Position numbers and translations under genes: made by a program
In this document: one piece after another, positions 41,423 to 50,663 of the stretch
Layout of the letters: each line of letters starts with the position of its first letter
Numbering within the stretch: position 1 is the first letter of the stretch
Notes under the pieces: generated by a model
The model's database searches: none
The model's input: the letters and a program-made list of their open reading frames with translations, nothing else
What the model was told of the DNA's origin: nothing
Assembly (NCBI RefSeq): GCF_004519295.1
Contig: NZ_SOZH01000001.1
Coordinates: 310,001-374,000, forward strand
Direction: 5' to 3'
Source: Cellulosimicrobium funkei
GTDB lineage: Bacteria; Actinomycetota; Actinomycetes; Actinomycetales; Cellulomonadaceae
Length of the DNA: 64,000 nucleotides

Positions 41423-42280
41423 TCAGCGCGGTGCGGCCGGTCCCTCGGCCGGCCGCACCGCGGCGACCGGACCGTCGTCGGCCACGACCTGGACGTCGAC
41501 GCCGGTAGCCGCGATCGCGTCGAGGGCCGCCGGGTCGGCGGACGAGTCCGTCACGAGCACGTCGATCTCCTCGAGATCCGCCATCTTGGCGAGCGTCACG
41601 CGCCCCACCTTCGACCCGTCCGCGACCACGACGACGCGCTCGGCGTGCGCGACCATCGCGTGGTTGGTGCGCGCCTCGGTCTCGTCGTGCGTCGTCGCAC
41701 CGCCGCGCACGCTGATGCCGTCGGTGCCCAGGAACGCCGTGCCGACGTTGATCGCGTTGAACGTGTGCTCGGCGAGCACGCCGACGGCCTCAAGCGAGCT
41801 CGACCGGACGAACCCACCCGTCATGATGACCTGCAGGTTGCTGCGCGCGGCGAGCTCGGTCGCCGTCGTCAGGGCGTTCGTGGCGATCGCGAGGTCGGGT
41901 CGCGTCGCGAGGGCGCGCGCGACGGCGGCCGCCGTCGTGCCGCCGCTGATCGCGACGGAGTAGCGCCCCGGCGGGAGCAGCCCGGCGGCGTGCTGGGCGA
42001 TGCGCAGCTTCGCCTCGCGGAACCGGGAGTCGCGCAGCAGCACCGGGACCTCCGTCGTGGGGTCGAGGGCACGCACCCCGCCGTGCGTGCGCAGCACCAG
42101 GCCCTGCTCCTCCATGTCCGCGAGGTCGCGCCGCATCGTGGCCGAGGAGACGCCGAGCTCACGGACCAGCTCCGTGAGGCGCGCCGTGCCGTGCTCGTTG
42201 ACGTACGTGAGCGCCCGCATCATGCGGTCGCTGCGCTTGTGGGAGATCGCGCGGGGCGCGGCGTCCGGTGCGACAGGCAT
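41423..42280 (-). CDS. DeoR/GlpR family repressor
   Basis: The 285-residue regulator has an N-terminal DeoR helix-turn-helix (RMMRALTYVNEHGTARLTEL, then VRELGVSSATMRRDLADMEE with the recognition helix) and a C-terminal phosphosugar-sensing domain (SVAISGGTTAAAVARALAT, VIMTGGFVRSSSLEAVG, TDGISVRGGATTHDETEA, VVVVADGSKVGRV). DeoR members usually release DNA when they bind a phosphorylated sugar intermediate. GGAAGGA precedes ATG 42280. It is divergent from the GH4 gene, and the 22-bp element between them also occurs before the SIS operon, so it is the likely regulator of all these genes. Confidence 0.92.
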   Translation of the reverse strand: MPVAPDAAPRAISHKRSDRMMRALTYVNEHGTARLTELVRELGVSSATMRRDLADMEEQGLVLRTHGGVRALDPTTEVPVLLRDSRFREAKLRIAQHAAGLLPPGRYSVAISGGTTAAAVARALATRPDLAIATNALTTATELAARSNLQVIMTGGFVRSSSLEAVGVLAEHTFNAINVGTAFLGTDGISVRGGATTHDETEARTNHAMVAHAERVVVVADGSKVGRVTLAKMADLEEIDVLVTDSSADPAALDAIAATGVDVQVVADDGPVAAVRPAEGPAAPR

Positions 42281-42338
42281 GCGCTTCCTTCCGGCGGTTG
42301 CTGGGTGAAGTGTGGGTCTCTCTCTCCCGGACGAGGCA

Positions 42339-42360
42339 AATCGCTCAATCAGAGTGAGTG
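42339..42360. promoter_or_regulatory. Shared 22-bp element, copy 2 (putative DeoR operator)
   Basis: AATCGCTCAATC followed by AGAGTGAGTG, between the divergent DeoR and GH4 genes. It matches copy 1 at 18 of 22 positions. A -10-like TATTCT lies 20-odd bp downstream on the plus strand, so a bound repressor would cover the -35 region of the GH4 operon. Confidence 0.72.
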
Positions 42361-42422
42361 TTATCGGCGGAATCTGATCGTATTCTTGCACAGTGCGCTC
42401 GACGACGCCGAGGATCGTCGAC

Positions 42423-43739
42423 ATGGTCAGCATCGCGTTCGTCGGCGCCGGGAGCGTCGTCTTCACCCGCCAGCTCGTCGCCGACATCCTGCGCTACCCG
42501 GAGCTCGCCGACGCGCGCCTCGTGCTGCACGACATCGACCCCGAGCGGCTCCGCGTCGCCGAGGGCACCGCGCGTCAGGTGAGCCGCCAGCTCGGGGCGT
42601 CGGCCACCGTCGAGGCGTACGCCGACCGTCGCCGGGCTCTCGACGGGGTCGACTTCGTCGTCAACATGATCCAGGTCGGCGGCATCGACGCGACGTTGAA
42701 GGACCTCGAGATCCCCGCGCGCCACGGCCTGCGCCAGACCATCGGCGACACGACCGGCGTCGGTGGCGTGTTCCGCGCGCTGCGTACGTTCCCGGTGCTC
42801 GAGGGCGTCGCGACCGACATGCGCGAGCTGTGCCCGCAGGCATGGCTGCTCAACTACACGAACCCGATGGCGATGAACGTGTGGTGGGTCTCCACCGTCG
42901 CTCCCGACCTCAAGGTCGCCGGGCTCTGCCACTCCGTCTACTGGACCGCCCACGACCTCGCAGAGCTCGTGGGCGTCCCGGTGGGGGAGACGCGGTACCG
43001 TGCCGCGGGCGTCAACCACCAGGCGTGGCTGCTCGAGTGGGACCACGAGGGCGAGTCGCTGTACCCCCGGCTGCGCGAGACGATCCGCCGCGACCCCGGG
43101 CTCGAGCGTCGCGTCCGGGTCGAGATCTTCCGCCGGCTCGGCTACTACCCGACGGAGACGAGCGAGCACTCCTCCGAGTACGTGTCGTGGTTCCTCCGCT
43201 CCGACGAGCAGATCGAGCGCTACCGCCTGCAGCCGCTCGAGTACGTCGGCATCAGCCGGGGGAACGTCGCGGAGTTCGAGGCGGCGCGGCGCGCGCTCGC
43301 CGCCGGCGAGGACCTCGCGCTCGAGGACGGCGCGAGCGAGTACGCGCCCCAGATCATCCACTCCCTCGTGACCGGCACGCGGCGCGAGGTGCACGTCAAC
43401 GTCCCCAACCACGGCCTGGTCGACAACCTGCCCCAGGATGCGGTCGTCGAGGTCCCGGCGGAGGTCGACGGCGACGGCCTGCGCCCCGTGCCGATGGGCT
43501 CGCTCCCGGCACAGTGCGCGGCGCTCAACCAGCCGTACGTCTCCGTCGCGGCGCTGACCGTCGAGGCGGCGCGCACCGGCGACCCCCGGCTCGTGCGCCA
43601 GGCCGTGCTCATGGACCCGAACGCGTCCTCGACCCTGACGCCCGCGCAGATCTGGGCCCTGTGCGACGAGCTCGTCAGCGCGCACGGCGACCTGCTCCCC
43701 GAGCCGCTGCGCGCCCTCGTGCCGGCGGGTGCGCTGTGA
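42423..43739 (+). CDS. GH4 family glycosidase (alpha-galactosidase-like, NAD and metal dependent)
   Basis: The 438-residue enzyme has an N-terminal Rossmann fold (IAFVGAGSVVFTRQLVADIL, about residues 4-23), Cys169-His170 in GLCHSV and Asn198-His199 in GVNHQAW, the set that binds the divalent metal in GH4. GH4 cleaves alpha- or beta-glycosides by NAD-dependent oxidation at C3. It resembles the MelA branch. In this neighbourhood it probably releases galactosamine units from imported oligomers. That specificity is an inference and would be new for GH4. ATG 42423 has CGAGGAT upstream; a GTG at 42393 is an alternative. Its stop overlaps the aldolase start. Confidence 0.88.
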   Translation: MVSIAFVGAGSVVFTRQLVADILRYPELADARLVLHDIDPERLRVAEGTARQVSRQLGASATVEAYADRRRALDGVDFVVNMIQVGGIDATLKDLEIPARHGLRQTIGDTTGVGGVFRALRTFPVLEGVATDMRELCPQAWLLNYTNPMAMNVWWVSTVAPDLKVAGLCHSVYWTAHDLAELVGVPVGETRYRAAGVNHQAWLLEWDHEGESLYPRLRETIRRDPGLERRVRVEIFRRLGYYPTETSEHSSEYVSWFLRSDEQIERYRLQPLEYVGISRGNVAEFEAARRALAAGEDLALEDGASEYAPQIIHSLVTGTRREVHVNVPNHGLVDNLPQDAVVEVPAEVDGDGLRPVPMGSLPAQCAALNQPYVSVAALTVEAARTGDPRLVRQAVLMDPNASSTLTPAQIWALCDELVSAHGDLLPEPLRALVPAGAL

Positions 43740-44584
43740 CCCTGGCCGCGACGGGCAACCTCGTCGCTGCGGCGGCGCGCGACGGCGGCGCCGTGCTCGC
43801 GTTCAACGTCATCACGCTCGAGCACGCCGAGGGCATCGTCGCCGGCCTCGAGGGCGCCGGGGCTCCCGGCATCCTGCAGATCAGCGAGAACGCCGTCCGC
43901 TACCACGAGGGCCGCATGACGGCGCTGGTCGCGGCCTGCCGCGAGATCGCCGTCGCGGCACGCGTCCCCGTCTCGCTGCACCTCGACCACGTCCAGGACG
44001 TCGACCTCGCGCGCCAGGTCGTCGACCAGGCGTGGCGACTCGGGATCACGTCGATCATGGTCGACGCCGCCCACCTCGACTACGCGGACAACGTCGCCAC
44101 GACCCGCGACCTCACCCGGTCCGCGCACGACACCACGCTGTGGGTCGAGGCCGAGCTCGGCGAGATCGGCGGCAAGGACGGTGCGCACGCGCCCGGCGTG
44201 CGCACCGACCCCCACGAGGCTGTGTCGTTCGTCGCCGCGACCGGCGTCGACGGGCTCGCAGTCGCCGTCGGCAGCTCCCACGCGATGACGAGCGCGACCG
44301 CGGAGCTCGACCTCGACCTCGTCGAGCGGATCGCCGCCGAGGTACCCGTCCCGCTGGTGCTGCACGGGTCGTCCGGTGTCCCTGCCGCGATGTTGCGCGA
44401 CGCCGTCGCACGCGGGATCCGCAAGATCAACGTCGGGACCGCGCTCAATGTCGGCTACACGCGTCAGGTGCGAGACTTCCTCGACGCGCACGACGCCGTC
44501 ACCGACCCCCGCACGTACCTCGCACCGGCGCGGGGAGCCGTGCGCGACGCCGTCGACCGGCTCTGCACGCAGGTGTTCGCCTGA
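43736..44584 (+). CDS. Class II ketose-bisphosphate aldolase (GatY/KbaY/Fba type)
   Basis: The 282-residue TIM-barrel aldolase has catalytic Asp84 and zinc ligands His85, His182 and His210 (HLDHV, GSSHAM, VLHGSSG). They have the same spacing as those of E. coli KbaY, the tagatose-1,6-bisphosphate aldolase. It should cleave tagatose-1,6-bisphosphate to dihydroxyacetone phosphate and glyceraldehyde-3-phosphate; fructose-1,6-bisphosphate is the alternative substrate. No GatZ/KbaZ partner gene is visible. GTG 43736 overlaps the GH4 stop (GTGA). Confidence 0.9.
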   Translation: MTLAATGNLVAAAARDGGAVLAFNVITLEHAEGIVAGLEGAGAPGILQISENAVRYHEGRMTALVAACREIAVAARVPVSLHLDHVQDVDLARQVVDQAWRLGITSIMVDAAHLDYADNVATTRDLTRSAHDTTLWVEAELGEIGGKDGAHAPGVRTDPHEAVSFVAATGVDGLAVAVGSSHAMTSATAELDLDLVERIAAEVPVPLVLHGSSGVPAAMLRDAVARGIRKINVGTALNVGYTRQVRDFLDAHDAVTDPRTYLAPARGAVRDAVDRLCTQVFA

Positions 44585-44666
44585 CACCACGAATCGTCCG
44601 GCATCTCCTGATCGGCACCCCCACCATGGCGCGCGGGCAGCGTGTCACGACGAGAGGAACGAGCAC

Positions 44667-45602
44667 ATGAGACGAACGACGACCGGCCTGGCACTCGGCT
44701 CGGCGCTGGTGCTGGCCGCGTGCGCGGGCAGCCCCGCCGTCGGTGGCACGAGCCCCGTCCCGGACACGCCCCGCGCGGCCGGGACCGACGCGTCGGCCGC
44801 GGCGGCGGTCGAACTGCCGCCCACGAGCGGGATCCTCGACTACCAGCTCGGTGGTGCGTACGACGACGTCGATGCCGGTTCCGGTCCGGTGACCCCCGAC
44901 GTCGTGGTGCGCGACGCGACGGCGACGCCGCTCTCCGGCGCGTACAACGTCTGCTACGTGAACGGCTTCCAGACGCAGCCCGACGACGCCGCCCTGTGGC
45001 GCACGCACGAGGACCTGCTGCTGCACGACGCCGACGGCGTGCTCGTCGTCGACCCGGACTGGCCGGACGAGTTCGTGCTCGACCCGTCGTCCGCGGCGCA
45101 GCGCGAGGGGATCCTCGACATCCTGGGTCCGGTGGTCACCGGCTGCGCGGACGACGGGTTCGACGCGGTCGAGATCGACAACCTCGATACCTGGACCCGT
45201 TTCGCCGAGATCGACGAGGCCGGCGCGCACGCGCTCGCCACGGCGTACGTGGACCTCGCTCACGACGCCGGGCTCGCGATCGCGCAGAAGAACGCCGCGG
45301 AGATCACGCAGGTCGCGCACGACGACCTCGGGTTCGACTTCGCCGTCACGGAGGAGTGCGCCGTCTGGGACGAGTGCGCCGCGTACACCGGCGTGTACGG
45401 CGACCACGTGCTCCAGGTCGAGTACCCGGGCCCGCTCGCGGCCGAGGGACTCACCTTCGCCGACGCGTGCGCCCTGCCCGACCGTGCGCCGCTCACGGTG
45501 CTGCGCGACCTCTACCTGGTCCGACCGGACACCGACGTCAGCGGCTTCGACCCGGTCGAGGAGACCGGCGAGCCGTACTCGTACGTGTTCGCGACCTGCT
45601 GA
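44667..45602 (+). CDS. GH114 endo-alpha-1,4-polygalactosaminidase lipoprotein
   Basis: The 311-residue secreted protein has a signal peptide with lipobox (VLAACAGS, Cys near residue 19), a Ser/Ala-rich linker and a GH114 TIM-barrel: ILDYQLGGAYDDVDAGSG (about residues 56-73), YNVCYVNGFQTQPDD, FDAVEIDNLDTWTRF with acidic residues at the catalytic site, and LAIAQKNAAEITQ. The family cleaves deacetylated alpha-1,4-galactosamine in polygalactosamine-type polymers. GAGAGGAAC precedes ATG 44667. It is 82 bp after the aldolase, the last gene of the cluster, and names the probable substrate of the whole block. Confidence 0.87.
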   Translation: MRRTTTGLALGSALVLAACAGSPAVGGTSPVPDTPRAAGTDASAAAAVELPPTSGILDYQLGGAYDDVDAGSGPVTPDVVVRDATATPLSGAYNVCYVNGFQTQPDDAALWRTHEDLLLHDADGVLVVDPDWPDEFVLDPSSAAQREGILDILGPVVTGCADDGFDAVEIDNLDTWTRFAEIDEAGAHALATAYVDLAHDAGLAIAQKNAAEITQVAHDDLGFDFAVTEECAVWDECAAYTGVYGDHVLQVEYPGPLAAEGLTFADACALPDRAPLTVLRDLYLVRPDTDVSGFDPVEETGEPYSYVFATC

Positions 45603-45644
45603 CACGGGGCGGCGGGCGGTGCCCACGCCGTTCGCCGCGTCGCG

Positions 45645-48600
45645 TCACCAGCCGTCGGGCGTGAGGAGCTTGCGGATGCGCTTCTCGCTCACCGGGCCGT
45701 CGGTGCCGAGCTGCTGTGCGAACAGCGACACGCGCAGCTCCTCGATCAGCCACCGCACCTCGGCCAGGTCGGCGGCGCGGACCGGGTCGGCCGGGCCCTG
45801 GGCGTACGCGGCGCGGGCGCGCTGGTAGGCGTCCTCGACGTCGTGCACGCGCCACGCGAGCTCGGCGTCGCGGTTCGGGTTCGACTGCGCCTTCTCCAGC
45901 CGGTACGACCCCGCCCGCAGGTAGCGCGTCAGGTGCGGCAGGCGTCGGGGCGGGGTCTGCGAGACGAAGCCGTCGTGGATGAGGCCCGCCGCCTGGTCGC
46001 GCAGGTCGGTGAGCGTGTTGAGCAGCGCGAGACTGTTCGACGCGCGGATCTCCGCGTCGAGGTTGCGCGACGCGGTGAGCGCGGCGACCACGTGCCCGAC
46101 CACCTGGTGCACGTGCTCCTCCAGGTGCGCGCGGACGAACGTGCGCGCGGCCGCGTAGGCCTCGGCGTCGCGGACCGTCGCCGCGTCCGGCTGCCCACTG
46201 CCGCCGCTCGTCAGCGCGATCACCGCGGCGAGCTGCAGGTCCGCGACGAGCGCGTCCGTGTTCCGGTACGGGCTGGCCGCCAACGTGAGCGACTGCGTCC
46301 CGTTCCACCGGCTCGTGATGCGCCCGGTCTGCAGCGCCGTCTCCGTCAGCAGCAGACGCCGCACGCCCCGCGCGTGCTCCCGCGCCTGCGCGGTCGCGTC
46401 GGCCAGCACGCGCAGCGCGACGACCGGCTTCCCCTTCGCGTCCTGCTCCTCGACGACCGCCGGGTACCCGCGCACCACGACCCCACCCCCGAGGTCGGTC
46501 GACACCGTCGCGGGCAGCCGCCCGTCGGTGAGGTCGTCGGGCCAGGTGGTCAGGTCGGTGCGCTCGCTCACCAGGCTCGTGGTCGAGCCCGCGGGCGGTG
46601 CGCCGTCGGTGCTCGGACCGACCGCGCCGTCACCTGGTGCGGTCGGCCGTCGGTGTCCGTGCGCGGCCTCGACGCCCGTCGCGCCCGACGACGCGCCGCC
46701 CGCTCGTCCTGCACCTCGCCCGGGTGAGCCGGACGCAGAGGCGGGGGAGGGGGCGTCGGATGCGAAGGGCGTGGCGGGCCTGGCGGGAGCGCCGTGAGGA
46801 ACGAGCGGCGCGGATGGTAGCCCGAGCACCGACGCCCCCTCCGCCGCCGGACCCGACCCCGCGAGCTCCGATCCGGACCCCGCGGCAGCCTCGCGCAGCG
46901 CCGCCCCCACCGCGCCCTTCACCGCTGCCCGCACCGCCGCCTGGTTCTGGGCGGCGAGACGGCGCTGGAGCGCGAGGAGGTCCTTCGACTCGTCGAGCAC
47001 GACGGAGCCGCCGCGCCCGCGGGTGTCCTCGACCCGGAACGTCATGCGCAGGTGCGCGGGCAGGCGCGCCTCCTGCTCGGGGCCCCACGCGTCGTCGGGG
47101 ATGACGACGTCGCGCAGCGCCCGGACGGCGCGGCTGAACGCGACGTGGAACGGCTCGGCCATGTCGCCCGCGCGGGCCATGTCCTCCCAGGCGGGCGTGT
47201 GCTCGCGGAGCCAGGCGACGACGTCGCGCGCGACGTCCGGTGCCGGCACGAGCTGGACGCGGACCGGCTTGGGCAGCGAGCGGATCGTCGCCGTGGCGAG
47301 CTCGTCGAGCAGGCCCGGCACCATCCAGTCGAACCCGTCGGGGACGACGCGGTTGAGCACGGAGATCGGGACGTGCACGGTCACGCCGTCGGCCTCGGTC
47401 CCGGGCTGGAACTGGTACGTGAGCGGGAGCGTCAGCTCGCCCTGCGGCCAGGTCTCCGGGAACTGCGACGTGTCGACCTGCTCGGCGTCGGGCACGAGCT
47501 GTTCGAGCGTGAAGGTGAGGAGGTCGGGGTCGCGGCGCTGCGCCGTCTTCCACCAGCGGTCGAAGTGCGCGGCGGACACGACGTCGTCGGGCACGCGCTC
47601 GTCGTAGAAGTCGAACAGCACGTCGTCGTCGACGACGAGCCCGCGCTGGCGCGAGCGCGCCTCGAGCTCCTCCGCCTCGGCGAGGAGCTTGCGGTTGTCG
47701 TGGAAGAACCGGTGGTGCGTCGTCCACTCGCCCTGCACGAGCGCGTGCCGCACGAACATCTCGCGCGCGGCCTCGGGGTCGACCTTCGCGTAGAGGACCT
47801 TGCGGTCCGCGACGATCGGCACGCCGTACAGCAGCACCTTCTCGGTCGCGATCGCCGCGCCGCGCTTGGTCGACCAGTGCGGCTCGGAGTACGTGCGCCG
47901 CGCGAGGTCGCCCGCGAGGTCCTCGGCCCACTCGGGCTGGATCCGGGCGACGTCGCGCGCCCACAGCCGCGACGTCTCGACGAGCTCGCCCGCCATGATC
48001 CACGCCGGCGGCTTCTTGCTCAGCGGCGAGCCGGGGAAGATCGCGAACCGCGCGCCGCGCGCGCCGGTGTACTCGTTGCGGGCCTGCTTCTGCGCGCGCC
48101 GCAACGCCTTGGCGCGGGCCTCGCCCTTGAGGTGCGCGACCGACGACGCCTTCACCTCGCCCGTGTCCTGCATCCCGATCTGCGACAGCAGGCCGGACAG
48201 GAGCGCCTTGTGGATCGTGTCGCCGTCCCAGGCGCGCTTGTACGCCTGGGTGTCGGGGGTGGCGTCCGCGGTGGGGGCGGCGTCGGTGCTCGGAGCTGCC
48301 GCGCCGTCGCCCTGGTCGTCCGGCCGGAAGTTCACGAGCGCGGCTTGACGCTCTCTCGCATCCGACGCCGCCCCCACCGCTCGTCCTGCTCGGCGCCCGG
48401 GCGTCGACGCCGCGTCCCCCGCGGCGCCCGACCCGTGACGCGCGCGGGGGCGGTACGACATGTCGATGCCCAGGGGCTTGGACATCTCGCGGAGCTGGGC
48501 GACGACGTCCTGCCACTCGCGGATGCGCAGGAAGTTGAGGTACTCGGCCTTGCACAGGCGGCGGAAGGCCGACGACGAGAGCTCGTGCTGCTGCTCGCGG

Positions 48601-50492
48601 ACGTACTCCCAGACGTTGAGGTAGGTGAGGAAGTCGGAGTGCGGGTCGGTGAAGCGCGCGTGCGCCTGGTCGGCCTGGGCGCGGACCTCGGCGGGGCGCT
48701 CGCGCGGGTCCTGGATCGACATGACGGCGGCGATGATCGCGACCTCGCGCGCGACGCCGAGCCTCGAGCCCTCCCAGATCATGCGGGCGAGGCGCGGGTC
48801 CATGGGGAGCTGGGCGAGGACGCGCCCGACCTCGGTGAGGCGCGTGACGCCGTCGGACGTGGCGAGGGCGCCGAGCTCGGTGAGGAGCTGGACGCCGTCG
48901 CGCACGGCGCGCGTGTCCGGGGGCTCGACGAACGGGAAGCGCGCGACCTCGTCGGGGGTCTCGACGACGCCGACGGAGATCATCTGGAGCAGCACCGACG
49001 CGAGGGAGGTGCGCAGGATCTCCGGCTCGGTGAACTCGGGCCGGGAGAGGAAGTCGTCCTCGGAGTAGAGGCGCACCGCGATGCCGTCGGCGACGCGCCC
49101 GGAGCGGCCGGAGCGCTGGTTCGCGCTCGCCTGCGAGACGGGCTCGATGGGCAGGCGCTGGACCTTGGTCGCCTTGGAGTAGCGCGAGATGCGGGCCGTG
49201 CCGGGGTCGACGACGTAGTGGATCCCCGGCACGGTGAGCGACGTCTCGGCGACGTTCGTCGCGAGCACGATGCGCCGCGAGGAGTGCGCCTGGAACACGC
49301 GGTGCTGCTCGGCTGACGACAGCCGCGCGTACAGCGGCAGGATCTCGACGCGCTGCGGGTGCTTCGGGTCGGTGACGCGGTCCTTGAGGTGGCCGGTGAG
49401 CGCGTCGGCGGCGTCGTGGATCTCGCGCTCGCCGGAGAGGAACACGAGGATGTCGCCGTGCCCCTCGCGCATGAGCTCGTCGCACGCGTCGACGATGCCG
49501 GTCACGAGGTCCTTCTCCTCGGCGCTCGCGCGGCCCTTCGCCTTCGTGGCGCTGCCGGTGGAGGCGCCGGGGTCGACGTCCGGGGACAGCGGCCTGTACC
49601 GGATCTCGACCGGGTAGGTGCGGCCGGACACCTCGACGACGGGCGCGGCGTCGGGCAGCGCGTCGACCACGTAGTCCGGCGCGCCGCCGAGCTGGGCGAG
49701 GTGCGCGGGGGAGAAGTGCTGCGCGAAGCGCTCGGAGTCGATCGTCGCCGACGTGATGATCAGCTTGAGGTCGGGGCGGCGCGGCAGGAGCCGCGCGAGG
49801 TAGCCGAGCAGGAAGTCGATGTTGAGGGACCGCTCGTGCGCCTCGTCGACGATGATCGTGTCGTACGCGAGGAGCTCCGGGTCGCGCTGGATCTGCGCGA
49901 GCAGGATGCCGTCCGTCATGACCTTGACGAGCGTGTCCTCGCTGGAGGTGTCGGTGAACCGCACCTGGTACCCGACGACGCCGCCCAGCTCCGTGCCGAG
50001 CTCCTCCGCGATGCGCTCGGCGACCGTGCGCGCGGCGATGCGGCGGGGCTGCGTGTGCCCGACCTGACCCGAGCGGCCTCGGCCGAGCTCGAGCGCGATC
50101 TTGGGGAGCTGCGTCGTCTTCCCGGAGCCCGTCTCGCCCGCCACGATGACGACCTGGTGGTCGCGGATCGCGGCGGCGATGTCCGCGCGTCGGGCGCTGA
50201 CCGGGAGCTGCTCGGGGTACGTGATGGGCGGGACCGTCACGTTCTCGCGCGCCTGCGCGGCCCGGTCGAGCTGCGCCCGGCTCACCTGCCGCGGGCCCGA
50301 CGTCGTCCGCGCGCCCCGCCCGCGACGCGTCGGCTCCGTGGTCGTCGAGGTGCCCGACGCCGTCCGCTCGCCCCGACCGCGCCCGCGGCGGTTCCCTCGG
50401 CGTCGGCGGCCCTCGCGCGGGGTGCCCTCGGCGGCGCCGTCCCGCTGGGGAGGGCGCGCGTCAGGCTGGTTCGCTGCGGGCTCGGTACTCAC
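45645..50492 (-). CDS. hrpA: ATP-dependent DEAH helicase HrpA
   Basis: The 1615-residue helicase is longer than E. coli HrpA (about 1300) because of several Ala/Pro/Ser-rich insertions. It has a basic RGG-rich N-terminus, then Walker A GETGSGKT (119-126), the DEAH box (216-219), the RecA-2 motifs (LSGEREIHDAADAL and the QRSGRSGRVADG motif VI), and the long C-terminal HrpA-specific region. It unwinds RNA or RNA/DNA hybrids and helps rescue stalled ribosomes. GTG 50492 is chosen; a TTG 18 bp upstream is possible. It converges on the GH114 gene. Confidence 0.95.
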   Translation of the reverse strand: MSTEPAANQPDARPPQRDGAAEGTPREGRRRRGNRRGRGRGERTASGTSTTTEPTRRGRGARTTSGPRQVSRAQLDRAAQARENVTVPPITYPEQLPVSARRADIAAAIRDHQVVIVAGETGSGKTTQLPKIALELGRGRSGQVGHTQPRRIAARTVAERIAEELGTELGGVVGYQVRFTDTSSEDTLVKVMTDGILLAQIQRDPELLAYDTIIVDEAHERSLNIDFLLGYLARLLPRRPDLKLIITSATIDSERFAQHFSPAHLAQLGGAPDYVVDALPDAAPVVEVSGRTYPVEIRYRPLSPDVDPGASTGSATKAKGRASAEEKDLVTGIVDACDELMREGHGDILVFLSGEREIHDAADALTGHLKDRVTDPKHPQRVEILPLYARLSSAEQHRVFQAHSSRRIVLATNVAETSLTVPGIHYVVDPGTARISRYSKATKVQRLPIEPVSQASANQRSGRSGRVADGIAVRLYSEDDFLSRPEFTEPEILRTSLASVLLQMISVGVVETPDEVARFPFVEPPDTRAVRDGVQLLTELGALATSDGVTRLTEVGRVLAQLPMDPRLARMIWEGSRLGVAREVAIIAAVMSIQDPRERPAEVRAQADQAHARFTDPHSDFLTYLNVWEYVREQQHELSSSAFRRLCKAEYLNFLRIREWQDVVAQLREMSKPLGIDMSYRPRARHGSGAAGDAASTPGRRAGRAVGAASDARERQAALVNFRPDDQGDGAAAPSTDAAPTADATPDTQAYKRAWDGDTIHKALLSGLLSQIGMQDTGEVKASSVAHLKGEARAKALRRAQKQARNEYTGARGARFAIFPGSPLSKKPPAWIMAGELVETSRLWARDVARIQPEWAEDLAGDLARRTYSEPHWSTKRGAAIATEKVLLYGVPIVADRKVLYAKVDPEAAREMFVRHALVQGEWTTHHRFFHDNRKLLAEAEELEARSRQRGLVVDDDVLFDFYDERVPDDVVSAAHFDRWWKTAQRRDPDLLTFTLEQLVPDAEQVDTSQFPETWPQGELTLPLTYQFQPGTEADGVTVHVPISVLNRVVPDGFDWMVPGLLDELATATIRSLPKPVRVQLVPAPDVARDVVAWLREHTPAWEDMARAGDMAEPFHVAFSRAVRALRDVVIPDDAWGPEQEARLPAHLRMTFRVEDTRGRGGSVVLDESKDLLALQRRLAAQNQAAVRAAVKGAVGAALREAAAGSGSELAGSGPAAEGASVLGLPSAPLVPHGAPARPATPFASDAPSPASASGSPGRGAGRAGGASSGATGVEAAHGHRRPTAPGDGAVGPSTDGAPPAGSTTSLVSERTDLTTWPDDLTDGRLPATVSTDLGGGVVVRGYPAVVEEQDAKGKPVVALRVLADATAQAREHARGVRRLLLTETALQTGRITSRWNGTQSLTLAASPYRNTDALVADLQLAAVIALTSGGSGQPDAATVRDAEAYAAARTFVRAHLEEHVHQVVGHVVAALTASRNLDAEIRASNSLALLNTLTDLRDQAAGLIHDGFVSQTPPRRLPHLTRYLRAGSYRLEKAQSNPNRDAELAWRVHDVEDAYQRARAAYAQGPADPVRAADLAEVRWLIEELRVSLFAQQLGTDGPVSEKRIRKLLTPDGW

Positions 50493-50628
50493 GACGGTCC
50501 ATTCTCTCAACCCGTCGCAACTTCATTGCTCCGGGGTGCTGACCGAACGGTGCCCACTGGCGCCGAGCACGGGATCAGCGACCGTTCTCGTCGAGAACAG
50601 GTCTCCAACCCCGTGTTCGATGCCGGTC

Positions 50629-50663
50629 GGGGGGAGGGGGGAGGGGAGCGGGGGTGGGGTGGG
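50629..50663 (+). other. G-run with quadruplex potential
   Basis: Six runs of three to six Gs separated by one to three bases lie on the plus strand, directly after the WYL stop codon and upstream of hrpA. On the plus strand this could form a G-quadruplex. An adjacent inverted repeat GTTCTC-GTC-GAGAAC lies at 50584-50598. Confidence 0.6.

Noticed and set aside
50584-50598. Considered as a LexA (SOS) box
   Set aside because: The actinobacterial box has GAAC-N4-GTTC polarity; this site has GTTCTC-GTC-GAGAAC, the reverse arrangement.
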